Shown here: one piece after another, positions 28,082 through 39,220 of the stretch
Layout of the letters: each line of letters begins with the position of its first letter
How positions within the stretch are numbered: position 1 is the first letter of the stretch
From: Amphirosellinia nigrospora
Lineage: Eukaryota; Ascomycota; Sordariomycetes; Xylariales; Xylariaceae
Length of the DNA: 64,000 bases
Direction of reading: 5' to 3'
Assembly: GCA_004123355.1 (NCBI GenBank)
Contig: SCHM01000003.1
Location: forward strand, 4,607,058-4,671,057
Program-made: the position numbers and the translations under genes
Notes under the pieces: model-generated
What the model was told of the DNA's origin: nothing
Databases searched by the model: none
Seen by the model: the letters and a program-made list of their open reading frames with translations, nothing else

Positions 28082-29474
28082 CTACACGTAAAAAGCTGAC
28101 CCCAGGAAAAGAAATACAGGTGCACTTGCATGCACAGATTGTAGAAGCGCCACCGACATAAAAGTGACGTCGCAATCTCGAACAAGAGTTTGCATGGGTT
28201 TCACATGTTCCTGGAGTTTACTTAGTCCGGAGATACCAACGGGCAAGTTGATCTGCACGGCATGAAAGCGCAATAACACTTCTTATTCGTTTTCGTATTT
28301 CTGCCGCCAATTACCATGTAGAAGATACTTCAACTGCTGGTAGCACCCAGCCAAATTCACCCTTGAATTGCGAACAGGTATACTGCGACCGCCAAAAATG
28401 GGGGCGACGGGATTTGCCGATGACTTTGAGCCTCAATATAAGTACTGTATTGCAGCCGCGCTAAGCACTTTGCAGAGCAACCTCAATACCTTACCTGTAG
28501 TGAATTTGCTCCCTCTGCGCCATTGCTAGGTGACCGCTATAGCGCCTCTGCCGGTTTTCCAAGAACTAATTGAAGTTGTAAGTTGGTCATGTGGAAGTCT
28601 GCGATAGTACCTACTTGGGGATGTTTACTTTTATGAGGCCGGCTTTGCACCTTATGCCAAAAGCTGGTACTTGCACTAACTAAGTAGATAGTGTTGTCGC
28701 GGCAAGTACCTACTGTCCTTGTTCTCTGCGCGATTGACGTACCGTGCCTTTAAAACAAGCCATATCCATGGCCGGGAAACAATCGACTCGTTGGCTCCTA
28801 GCTTGATGTGCAAGTCTACTGTTCCCTCGCCTAGTCTGTCTTCCAAGTAGGCAATAGAATACCCTGGGTACGACAATAGCGGCAGTACGGTGTCTGTCGC
28901 CTCAGTAGGTATACACAGGGTTTAAAAGTGCTTCGAGCTGTGTGGAAGCGGCGTGCCGTGTGTATTGGCCTTCCATGATCTCAACCTCGACATAAAAAAC
29001 CATGAATTTCCGCATGATGTCACGGCAGCTCAGGGCAATCTTGATGCCGTCCTCCCATCCAAGGCTGGCCGGCTTCACCGCAACCAGCAAGATCGTAGCT
29101 ACTGCACCCTCCTGGAGACGCGTATCGATTTGGAGGATTTGGCGGGCGTCAAGGAAACGGGGCCTAGCCAACCTACAATCAATCAAGCACTTCCTCAACA
29201 TGTTGCGGAATCGCAAGTTCAAGAACTTACCGGGCTCACAACTATGACGGGGTAGTTTGCGCAGTCTCGTACAATACAACTCTTTCGTTATCAGCGCTCT
29301 GAGGGTATTAACGGTATAAGTATCCACTTCCACGCGACAGCCCCTAACATATACAGTGGCTGAGTCCGAGAGGCTCCTGGTCACTGTTGAGGTCAGAGTT
29401 ATCATGGGAAGCAAACCAAGTATCACTTCGTTCATGGAGCCTCGATCAACATCGGTAGTTTTTAATTCCTTCAC
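28082..29474 (-). pseudogene. Decayed unknown protein gene
   Basis: A 190-codon frame (28902-29474) is followed in the same orientation by a 66-codon frame (28676-28876) and a 65-codon frame (28082-28279) that read as successive fragments of one protein. Natural-looking segments include FRNMLRKCLIDCRLARPRF, EDGIKIALSCRDIMRKF, EVEIMEGQYTRHAAS, YPGYSIAYLEDRLGEG and NLPVGISGLSKLQEHVK. They recall a fungal hypothetical protein family with a conserved region ahead of a trypsin-like fold, but I cannot name it securely. Stops separate the pieces over more distance than one-base errors would explain, so decay is likely. No function is proposed. Confidence 0.4.
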
Positions 29475-30518
29475 GATCTACTCATAACTACAACGTGTAC
29501 TTTATCCTTCTTGTTGTAGCTTGTTATAAACGCAATAGGCCCTAATAAGATCCGAAAGTTTTCACTAAGTTCCATTTCTACTTGTCGAATTTTGTTCTAT
29601 CCCTACACGCGGGACCATCCATGATCAAGCTTTAAAATCGCCACAAACACGGAAATATAGAACAACACAAAGATATAATGTAACGAAGTAACTTCGATTA
29701 CTTCGTCTAGACATATTCCTCCCTCTTTCTTTAGCTAGATTACGAATCCATAAAGCTGTTGTACAAGGCCTTCCGTCCGGTCCTCAAAGCTATGCCTGAA
29801 CCCCGTACTATTTGCGCCTCTCGTTGCGTATATCTCTAACGTCGACATGAGCAGCAGCATTACCAACGTTCCAAATCAAGAACAGCAACGCCCGTGCCAC
29901 AGCCACACATATAATTGCAATCATGTAGTGTGTTATAACACCCCTCGGGCCCCCCAGCTGTAGCACTTAAACAACCATGTCAACGTATATGCTAAAGCTA
30001 GCAAAGTTTGGGAATCTACAAGTATATAATAGCTTACTCTAAAGCTCCTATAGCCTATTCGTATCTAGCCCATAAGTAAACTTTTAGATTTTATACGAAA
30101 CAACTTAGGCCAAGATGCCCTCACCGTTTGCGAGTTCGCTAACGAAATAGCATCCCTTAAATAGCTGCTTAGACCAACTGCACCAGAGATGGTGTTGAAA
30201 CTCAAGGCATCGGGGAGCAACGCTCTCTCATTAACAGTTTACTATAACCTACTAATGTGAACATTGTTACGCTGTAGGGTGGCTAGGATGTTGTATTAAG
30301 TATGGAGCTATCTGGGTTGTGCCATTCTGGTAGAAAATTGATTTAGGTCTAACGGGACCCACAGAACCCACACCGGCCACCACTCCCCCACCACAGGCAC
30401 CGCCAGGGTAGAAGTATTCTAATTACAAGATCTCCCATCCTCACAATCTGGATATCCATAAGCAACAGCACAGTGATTTTCCCCTTTTTTGTCCCCTTTC
30501 CTCTTCCAACGAATTCGT
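29475..30518. other. Intergenic, nothing recognised
   Basis: This is a moderately AT-rich stretch with no open frame of note on either strand and no clear repeat. It may contain RIP-touched remnants near 29950-30150. Confidence 0.5.
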
Positions 30519-30975
30519 CTACTTCAGGACGTAATCAAGCAACCGATCGTTTAGCTTTTCTTTTTGCTCTCGGAGAGTTTTACACTCATCCTTAAGTTCT
30601 TGAATTTCCTTATTTTGTCGTTCAATCGTATTCCTTTCTCCCCCGAGTAACTCGGTTAAGTAACGTTCATTAACTTCAAGGATAGCCATCTTCATTTCAC
30701 GGGAATGATCGATAGACTCCAATTCGGAAATTTGTTGTCGAAGGTTTCGGACTTCGTCGCAATTGTGTAATTGTACCAAGTGGTTGTAGCAATGTGTGTA
30801 GTCCCGAAGGACAAGGGTACAATTCTAATTTGGGCCTATGGGTACCATCCACCCCTACAACATCCATGAATGGGACTGCTTGCCCTGCCCCCTTGCTATG
30901 AAATACATATAGTGATTCGATCAAATACACTTTCAACCGGCGCATCGCAAGCTCGGCGTTAGTGGGTGGTGCCAT
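30519..30975 (-). CDS. Small coiled-coil protein, unknown function
   Basis: Two overlapping minus-strand frames join to a protein of about 150 residues. The N-terminal part starts MAPPTNAELAMRRLKVYLIE and runs to about HRPKLELY. The C-terminal part continues as LVLRDYTHCYNHLVQLHN and then a long heptad-rich helix (VRNLRQQISELES, LKDECKTLREQKEKLNDRLL), predicted by eye to be a coiled coil. A frame change near 30823 (CCC run) links the two; it could be an indel error or a short intron. A RING-finger gene lies just upstream in the same orientation. I do not recognise the family. Confidence 0.5.
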
Positions 30976-31426
30976 TGTCTCTGCTTGCTATCGTAAATAG
31001 ATCAAAACATAAAACTGATATGGAGGTAAAACTATTATGGAGACTTTGGTCTTCGGAGTGTCAAAACAATCTATGTCACGAAGTCACAATATCCAAGCCA
31101 CCACAGTGCTACGGAGACAAAGGGATCATCTGTATATAAGCCCAGTTACGTCTACGAAGGTAGATTTAGAGATATTCATGCAACAACAAGTGTAGATGAC
31201 CTACCCCATATATCACAGGGTCCCTGACAATCTACAAGCCGCTCATCTCGACTTGATAATAGTATGTTTTTAAGGCTAAAAACATAGGTATACTTGAAGG
31301 GGGTGAATAACTACCCTATAATGAAAGTAATAACCACAAAGAAATGTTTATTCGGGAATTAAAACATAATTATTTGCAATGTCTAATAACATATGATTGT
31401 GCTTATGGAAGTTAATAATGTGCGGA
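30976..31426. other. Intergenic between small genes
   Basis: It holds the upstream region of the coiled-coil gene and the downstream region of the RING gene. It is AT-rich and no other feature is seen. Confidence 0.5.
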
Positions 31427-31951
31427 CTATTCATCCAAGAATTCTCTACGGCAGCTGTCCTCTTCCTTTATATAGAAAGTTATAGTTGTTGGAGAGGTTG
31501 GCGTAGCAGCTGAAACTGCTGGAGACAGAGTCGGAACAGAAGCAGCCGAAGGTGCAGGCGGAGGAACAGAAGGCAGAGGCAGCGCCAGCGTCGGTGGAGG
31601 ACCGTACACACGAACCTTACAGACAGGACAAGTGTTCCTTTGGTCCATCCACAGCAAAATTTCGTTTGTATAAAACCAATGGCCACAAGTTAGAATAATA
31701 GCCGACTTACCATGAGCGACTTTTTCCAGACAGATGTGGCATTCCTCCCCAACGTGATGTTTAAGAAGACCAGAACCCACACTTTCCTGGAAGAAGTCAA
31801 GACGTTGATCGTCTGCAACAGGCACGCCAGGACCAACAAAGTTTCGTAGCTCCACAATTCGGCGAGCAACAAATGCACCTCTCTCATCCCGAAGAGTAGA
31901 TCCTTGATGGTAATCGTGGGGAATCCAATCATAAGAGTCGATCAGAGCCAT
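31427..31951 (-). CDS. RING-finger domain protein
   Basis: An uninterrupted 174-residue frame begins MALIDSYDWIPHDYHQG. Around residues 70-115 it shows a RING-type zinc-binding signature: EECHICLEKV (first Cys pair), ILTCGHWFY (Cys-x-His), a WMDQRN spacer and NTCPVCK (last Cys pair). The domain is typical of E3 ubiquitin ligases. The C-terminus is low-complexity Pro/Ala/Ser (PPPTLALPLPSVPPPAPSAA) followed by a short acidic tail. No membrane segment or signal peptide is seen. Substrate and pathway are unknown; ligase activity is inferred only from the RING. Confidence 0.78.
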   Translation of the reverse strand: MALIDSYDWIPHDYHQGSTLRDERGAFVARRIVELRNFVGPGVPVADDQRLDFFQESVGSGLLKHHVGEECHICLEKVAHGKSAIILTCGHWFYTNEILLWMDQRNTCPVCKVRVYGPPPTLALPLPSVPPPAPSAASVPTLSPAVSAATPTSPTTITFYIKEEDSCRREFLDE

Positions 31952-32705
31952 AGGCGATGTCAGGAATTTTCACTCCCCTTCGAAGTAGGAGAATTATAAC
32001 TTGCTCTATATACCCAAACGACTTCATATATCATTTCCTCGTTTTTCTCTGTTTCGGAGCATGGGGGTTGGAAGTTATACTCGCTCCCACGGAGTCTGAG
32101 ACCTCTGCCTAGGTATATAACTGTGGGTAACACTGCTTGTACCGATACGTGCAACACTGCTATTTTGGCCGATGATGCCGAAATCCCCGAGGGGTAACGA
32201 TGATTGTGCGCCCTCAGTTTTCCTCCTCTCTCGCTACACACGGTGACATGGTGTATGTCTGGAAAGGGGAAGAAGTACTGCAAGAAGTAAATCAAGGAGC
32301 ATTCAATATAGGAAAAGGAGACGCTTCGGTGGTATTGGCCCTGGGATTGTAATAAAAAACTTGACGAAGTTCACCTATTGTGCATAAATGATCCTTAAGA
32401 ATCGTCTATACCAGGGAAGTCATAAAATGGTCATGTTGGATAGTACTCAAAGGTGTAAATTATCTCTACACCATCTAATATAATTATTGAATGTTTTAGT
32501 TTCCATTTCGTAGAGCAAGCCAGATTTGCTTGTCCCCCTTTCCCAAAACGCCGTGGCATGCAGAAGAGTAGAGCATTATCGTTGTACATCGTAACTGAAT
32601 AGATAGAACCGACTTTTCATCCTCATATAGATTTTCGTAGTATGATTATGTCCCGCGGAGGAAGGATGCTTTTATGTCGGTGTTATGCATACCATCAAAT
32701 GAGTC
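31952..32705. other. Intergenic, nothing recognised
   Basis: A 111-codon minus-strand frame (31960-32295) lacks any recognisable motif and I take it as chance. The rest carries the RING gene's upstream region and the ATPase gene's 3' flank. Confidence 0.5.
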
Positions 32706-34842
32706 TCACGGCTCACCGCTTGTGGGCGTTCCGTAGCCCGAGTCTTGCGGCAACTGTCCCTTGTCATCATCACTAGCGACGATCTCGACTGTGGGGCCAT
32801 CCAGGCTAGGCTTTTCTTTGATCGTTGCGCTCTTCGCGTCCGGGGACGTATCTTGTCCTATAATTGTTGAATCACTTCCTGCCCCAGGGGATTCGGCCTT
32901 CGACTCATCCTTCGACGGCTTGCTGCTCTCCTCCGAAGGCTTCTTGTCCTCGGATTTCTTGTTCGCCTCGTCTTCGACCTTCTTCTTCTCCATCTCAGCC
33001 TCAACTCTCTTCCTGATCTCCTCGCCGAATTTCTTCTGTATTTCTTCTTCGACCTTTTTCTTAATCTCTTCTTCCGCCTTCTTTTTAGCCTCCTCCTCGG
33101 CCGTCTTCTTCTCCTCCTCGGCCTTTTTCTTTGCTGCTTCGGCCTTCTCCTGCTCAGCTTTCCGCTTATCCTCGGCAGCCTTTCGCTCTTTCTCCTTGTG
33201 GTCCTTTCGCGTCTTCTCTATGAACTCCTCGGCCGTGTCGACCGCCTTCTGAGGGCTGTGCTTGTGCTTCATGAGATGACCCTGTAGCTCGGCAGGGCTG
33301 AATTCGTGTGCTGGGATCTTGGCAGCAAAGGCTGTGGCTAGCTCGTCGATCTTAGCTTCGTGGGCCGTTCGCTCCTTTGCCTTCTTCTCCATAGCTGCCC
33401 TACTCTCGTCAGGGTTTAGAGTTGCGTCTTGATTAACTTTAGGATCGTCATCTCCCTCTAGATACGCGAAAATGTTTCGGAATATGTTGGTAGTCATGTA
33501 CTCATCAGACAAGCCGAACTCAATGACCATGTCGACACGCCCAGGTCGAATCAATGCCTTGTCTAGCTTTTCCATGTGATTTGTAGTCATGATAAGGATC
33601 CGACCTTCTTGTGACGCTACGCCATCCAAAATATTGAGCAAGCCTGATAAAGATAGCCGAGTATTACCATTTCCAGGTGTGATTTGTCCGGGCTCCATTT
33701 CTTCAGGCTTCTCCGGCGGAGAAGCATTTGAATTTCCAGTTCCCTCTCGAGTATGCGTGAGTCCAGCGCTATCAATATCCTCGAGAAGAACAACACACCG
33801 GCGGGGGAGTTCGGCGAAAAGGTTGCCGAGTACTTCTTCATTAGCATTCACCGAGCTGAGACTGACGATGTAAATTCTCATCTTGAAAAAGCCGGCTAGA
33901 GCTAAGCTAAGCGAACTTTTGCCAGTGCCGGGAGGACCATAGAGCAAGTAGCCTCGTCTGTATGGAATACCTCGGTTCGCATACCACCGTTGAGTTGCTG
34001 GATTAAGGTAGTCGGTAATATCGTCGACTAGTTCTTTCTTCGTCTTCTCATTGAGAATGACTGTCGAAAAAGGCCGAGACGCTCTCGACATACATCGTTG
34101 CCAGGTTGGTTCGCTACCCATCGACTTGGTCGTTCCTCGATAGATTTGCGTCTGTGCTCGTCCTTCTCAATATACTTCTCCCTAGCCTCCAGAAGAAGCT
34201 CTTTTAACACCCATGGGTTGCGACCAAAGCATGATATGGATATTTCCTCCCTTTCGCTCACGAGCATGAACGAGTTCTGTTCGCGATTGGCGGTGCGCCG
34301 GAACAGGAGCAGCCGCCCGCGGTACCAGAAATAATGACTGCCAAAGCTGGGCGTGTATGAGAGCGCCTTCTTTTTCTTCTTCTCAGAATACTGGCCATCT
34401 GCATACTCATATTCATCCTCGTCCTCATCATCATCCCAGCGCCAAAGAAACCAACTTCGTGAGGATAGACTAGTATTGACGACAAATCTACGAGCACCTT
34501 GGGAAAACCGTTGAGAGGCGACCCAAGCCATCAAGATGTTGTAGATTTCGTCGTCGGTCCTAATGTCGACGACGGACATGAAATAGGTTTCCACCTGCTC
34601 CCAAAGATACTGACTGGCATAGTTCCAGCACACTATCAGCACGCCAACTAATAGAAGCAGCGGGATGTAGAGGTTTAGGTCGACATGCAAGTATCTCTGG
34701 ACAATACAGCAAACATGGAAAAGCCGGGGAAAAACCAGTCTAGAAGGGCCAGCTGGGTTGGCGGCGCTGTAGGAGTGGCAGCATTTTGAAGAATAGGCCC
34801 AGTCTCAGTCGAGCGGAAAGAGGATAGTAAAGGGTCTGCCAT
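32706..34842 (-). CDS. BCS1-type AAA ATPase with long charged tail
   Basis: The family includes mitochondrial Bcs1, which moves the Rieske protein across the inner membrane, and many fungal paralogues. Reading from MADPLLSSFRSTETG, there is an N-terminal hydrophobic helix (LYIPLLLLVGVLIVCW), a BCS1-specific N-domain (QYLWEQVETYFMSVVDI, SHYFWYRGRLLLFRR) and then the AAA core: Walker A GPPGTGKSS, Walker B CVVLLEDIDSAG and sensor/arginine region IMTTNHMEKLDKALIRPGRVD. The last ~170 residues are a Lys/Glu/Ala-rich coiled coil (KKAEEEKKTAEEEAKKK) and a Ser/Asp-rich end. Two frame breaks occur: one G missing near 34117-34119, and one base near 34703. Repairing both gives exactly 712 residues with no introns. 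The tail suggests a fungal paralogue rather than the core Rieske chaperone. Confidence 0.9.
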
Positions 34843-36854
34843 TGTAGAAGCTGTACACAGAATGTGCAGAAGACGAGCATAAACGTGTCTCTGCAACAAT
34901 CGAGAGAGGCAGGACAGCAAATAAATAAAGGGTGATAGGCAGGCAAGACTGCACTCGTCCCAGATAAGAATGAGTCAGTGTTTGCTGTCAGACACACATC
35001 TCAGTACTTGGTGGAACGGGGCGAGCCTGCCTTTTGTACGGCAAGAGGGAAGGAACTCATGATAGGCCGCGGCGAGGAAGACACAGGAGGCACACGGCGT
35101 GATGCAAGGCAGCCCAGGCATCTTAGGCAACCCCGTTGTGATATTGCTCCTATTCGTATACATACGGTAGTATATGATAGATACCTACTAAGATATCACA
35201 GCTCGGGCAGTAAGGCTGTGTGACAGGGGCATGGTTGGTCTCAATTGGCTCAATTGGACAACTAGCCAACGAGTTGCTGCATGTCATCGGCCAGCACGGC
35301 CGTGTGTTGCTGTGGTGAGAGCTTACTTATGTGGGTACTACGGCATATGACGAAGACGGCAGAGGCCTCTTAGTGCTCTTAGTGCAACAAAGAGGCAGTG
35401 AGCCCCTTATTTGTGGGTGATAATGTCTTCCCTATGTTAGTCCCCATCAACTCTGGTAATCCCTATTACCTATTAGTGAACTAATCAGAAAAAGCCTTGA
35501 AAATAACATGTAGGTCGTGCAAGGTGCTTCGGTTACTGGCAGCAATACGGAGGCAGTGTAACATATAGACCCCCTTAGCGCCGACATCCCTAAATGCGCC
35601 TAGTACGTCATCCAGAATATACCTAAGGTAGCATGCATAGCTGGGCTGGTGGCCTGAGGAGCTGAGTTATCACTTGTAATTATAGCTCTCACTCTCAAGG
35701 TTTAGGGCAGCAGCCAATGGCAAGTCTGATAACTAAAAGAAAGGCAATTTGTTGTTGTTTACTTACATAAGCCATATTACCTCCCAGTCTTGGACCTGCC
35801 GACTATCTACAAGCATCTCGGAGCAACCGATTCGCACGCAACTATGCAAACATCAGGTAGGGTTACGCATGCAATGTATGTATTCATGTGAAGAACTCTT
35901 GTTCGTCTAAGAAAATACGGCATTGCTGTCGCTCAACGCCACTTTCCGTCCTACCAAGAACCAGGTCGACTAGAGACTTAATGTATGCTGTGTACCCGCA
36001 GTAGCGTACTCAACGTCCCGCAGTAAGACAAAGCAGCGGCCAAAATAGGGGGGATGGCAGTGACTCATTCGCTAGCTTCTGTGGACCCCTTATGGCCGAG
36101 ACTTATGGCTATGTTTTTGGCTCCTCACACACAGCCCCTCATAGTTAGGTCCTTGGCGACGAAGAACGGTTTCAGGCCTCTAATACCTAACTAGATCTCT
36201 TTCTATGATTGATTGCCAGACGAATGGTTATATATGTGCTTACACCACGACTCTTAGGCAGCGTTGTTATTGCGGCATGTCTTGGCAATCGTGCCTAACG
36301 TCATGAGGGCCAGATACCTCAACCTCTTCGAGGGTATAAGAGGTGGCAAGCTTTTCTGCTATGTTTACAACATAACAATTACAGTAGCTAATTTATAGCC
36401 TCTACGGTCTGCGGTGCATAACACAGAATGTTGAGGTTATTGCAGCATAGGTATACTATATTAAGTAGTAAAGTAGGAGCTCAGACCTAGACTACGAACA
36501 TAGCTCACATCTGGTGAACTGATTGTCTCAGAGTACAGAGAAAGACTCGTAGTTATTTGGGTATCTGAATGATCAACTATTTCCCCGTCCTTTACGTCGG
36601 GGTTGATCAACCGGCCCCAAAGCACAATGTAACTAGAAAACCTAGGCAAGAATGCACAAACAGCCTGCTCAAACCTTGAGTTAGGGAGATAATACCCGGT
36701 AAAACACCAGAAAACCCTCCGGGTCCTGTCATGTCAATCATTTCAGTCCTGTTAGTCCTTTTTGTTGTCAGCCACCCGAACGCCACGGCAACCAATACAT
36801 TATCATAAGAAAAAAAACAGTTAAAACCATGGCAAGTCATGAATCGTGAAATTT
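34843..36854. other. Two-kilobase intergenic region
   Basis: It contains the upstream region of the AAA ATPase gene and the 3' flank of the proline-rich gene. Short frames exist on both strands but none has recognisable domains, splice logic or composition unlike its surroundings. Confidence 0.5.
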
Positions 36855-37493
36855 TCAGTCCCATTCATCTGACTCTCCGTCGTATTGAGCTCCGTTACTC
36901 CAGGGGTCATGGTTGGCAGGCGGCCCGCCACCACCACCGCCTCCTATCTGAATAAAACCGGCCTCGAAGCCGGGTTGTGACATCGGCGGCGGCGGTGGAG
37001 GGGGTGGTGGTGGCGGGCCGCCCATCGGCGAGCCGTGGGAGAAGTTATCGAAGTGTTGAGGGGGTTGGTGATGATAAGGTGGATGAGGAGGCGGAGGTCC
37101 AGGGTAGGCACCGGGCGGCGGAGGGGGTATTGGTGATGGGCCCCTCGAGAACTCCCTTTGTCGGCGGCTGGAGGACGAGTGTCCCGAGCTGGAACTATAG
37201 TTGGACCGCGTGTCCGAATCTCGACGGTGACTGCTATGACTGCTTCTGTGCTTCTTGGACTTGGCAAACGGGCCTCGGAGAAAGTGGGCGGCGAAACGTA
37301 TGCGTGAGTCATCCCGCTTATCGACTTTGCGGGTGACAGCGCCGCGGATGCCTTCGTATCCGTACCAGGCCCAATCTTCGGCGTCTGTGTACACGAAGGA
37401 AAGCGAGTCTGTTGTGGACCAGACTGATCCCGTCGAGCTCGAGTAGGATACCGCGTCCGAGGCGGCCCGACGAGGATCCATCATGGGGTGCAT
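36855..37493 (-). CDS. Proline/glycine/serine-rich protein, unknown
   Basis: A clean 212-residue frame starts MHPMMDPRRAASDAVSYSSS. The first ~80 residues look folded, with a conserved-looking patch STTDSLSFVYTDAEDWAWYG and then FAAHFLRGPFAKSKKHR. A Ser/Arg/His-rich linker follows (HRSSHSSHRRDSDTR), then long polyproline runs (PPPPPPPPPPP) and a Gly-rich stretch before an acidic end ESDEWD. Such tails can bind SH3 or WW domains, but that is inference. No signal peptide or membrane helix is seen. The intact frame despite strong composition bias supports a real gene. I do not recognise the family. Confidence 0.7.
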   Translation of the reverse strand: MHPMMDPRRAASDAVSYSSSTGSVWSTTDSLSFVYTDAEDWAWYGYEGIRGAVTRKVDKRDDSRIRFAAHFLRGPFAKSKKHRSSHSSHRRDSDTRSNYSSSSGHSSSSRRQREFSRGPSPIPPPPPGAYPGPPPPHPPYHHQPPQHFDNFSHGSPMGGPPPPPPPPPPPMSQPGFEAGFIQIGGGGGGGPPANHDPWSNGAQYDGESDEWD

Positions 37494-39220
37494 TATATTG
37501 CGGTATAGCCGATGACTGGCAAGGTGGGTATATAGTGTTTGATATCACAGTCTCGCAGCCAAGAGGATCTGGGCGGTCAGCTTGGTGATACAGTGATCGC
37601 TGACGTTCACGATCGGCAGTCCTGTGATACTGTCGATTGGCCTCACAACGTGCGAGGAGTGGATATGTTTTGTGCAAGACTTCCCAGACCGAAGGTGTAG
37701 GAGGCCGGATAGGGCAAATCTCACGATCACTAGAGCTAAGAATGAGGCAAAGTGGGAGGGATGATGGTTGTTCGAAGAGGTAATCGGGGCAAAAGAAGAG
37801 TCAAGGATGACTTATATGTGAAAGGGGAGACGCCACGATATAGGAAGAGGCTCACGGCGCGCTTGGTGCGGAAAAGCAACATTGCTCTCCCTATTCATCA
37901 TATTATACAGCTGTGCTTTCCTTCCCCTGTCCCTACATCGTCACAATATGCAGGTATGGCTGCTCACATCCCAGCGTGCAACCATCAATAATACGGGTCA
38001 TGGAAAAGGTATACGCTCTGATGATCGCCGAAATCACGACGCCCAAGACAAAACGATACGGGTCATATCCACGGTACGCCAATTGACCTAGCCAAATACA
38101 AGTAGTCGTCTGCATGGACCGGGTTTTCCTGCATTTCCTCATGCGCACTGGCGAGAGCATGGGCCGGATTGGAGGTGAACCAGTGGATGGCGGCAGCTCG
38201 AACCAGGGCCGGGCGAACAGCCTCAGTGGAGGGTTTTGCATCTTTGCGTCGGTAAGCCCAGCCAGCGGTTGGTTGCTGCTGGCCCCGTTTCTTTCCATGC
38301 ATTCTGCAAGTTCCGCGATGACTGCTGGGCCAATCACCACCCTCCACCTCGACGTCCCGTTCTAGAGAGCCTTTCGCCCCGTTTGTTCCTCACCTTGCTA
38401 GTCGGGCGAGGCATCCCTAGGCGGCCATATGCAACCCCAGCTTAGAGCACACGACAGGCCCTGAGACCTCCGCACTATCCTCTCCACCACACCGAGGCTG
38501 ACTCGATCTCTCACCCAGAGCCGCACCCGCCCGGGAGACGTGAGATGAGGTGAGATTAGGGACTCGGGGAATCTATCGGGGGGACCATTGGTAATGCATT
38601 AGCGTAAGCACTGGCATGGCCGTCGCTGGGCGTAGGATGCACACACAGGCTTGTGACCATCGCGAGTGCAGGGTTGCGCGAGAACTCCAGCAGTCATGAT
38701 CCGAGATAGATTGGGAGATTGAGAACTATAGACGTTTTTACTGTCGAGTACATAAAGCTGTGTTACCCGTCTGCCAGCTGCAAGGTCGATGTGAGTAGCG
38801 ATACGATACCGGGCACATATGTACTCGTCGATCATTGCATCGGCGTCCGAGTCGTACCACTGGTGAGCACGAGACAAGCTTCGGAAGCTCCCCGCCTATT
38901 GATGACATCAGTGCTACTCTCCCCATGCATATTCGTATCAGGTCTTATGGAGGGACTAAAGTAAACAGCCTCGTCTCACGAAAAAAGTGAAGCTTGAAAC
39001 CCTTGGTATTATTCCCCTCATTCCCCCCCTCCCTCTCCCACCGCCAGACCAAGCCAATCATCGTCATGACCGTGTTCCAATTCTCCAAGCCCATTGGCTT
39101 GGCTGGTTGTATCATAAGTTTCTGTTAATCCAATCTCGGCTGCGAAGAAGCGCGGAATGCGAAACATGCATTTGGAGTATAAGTCGAAATATTTTCCATT
39201 GGTCTTTAAAAGAAGTCCGG
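37494..39220. other. Intergenic region with a possible broken frame
   Basis: Two overlapping minus-strand frames at 37933-38347 could be parts of one frameshifted protein (WAYRRKDAKPSTEAVRPAL, then YDPYRFVLGVVISAII), but the overlap is equally expected by chance in GC-rich DNA. A third minus-strand frame at 38599-38877 (HQWYDSDADAMIDEYICARY) is similar in quality. None is called. A homopolymer-rich CCCCCCTCCCTC tract lies near 39025. Confidence 0.4.

Noticed and set aside
37933-38347. Two overlapping minus-strand frames that could be joined by a frameshift
   Set aside because: Overlapping open frames are common in GC-rich DNA and neither half matches a family I know. Joining them would be speculation.
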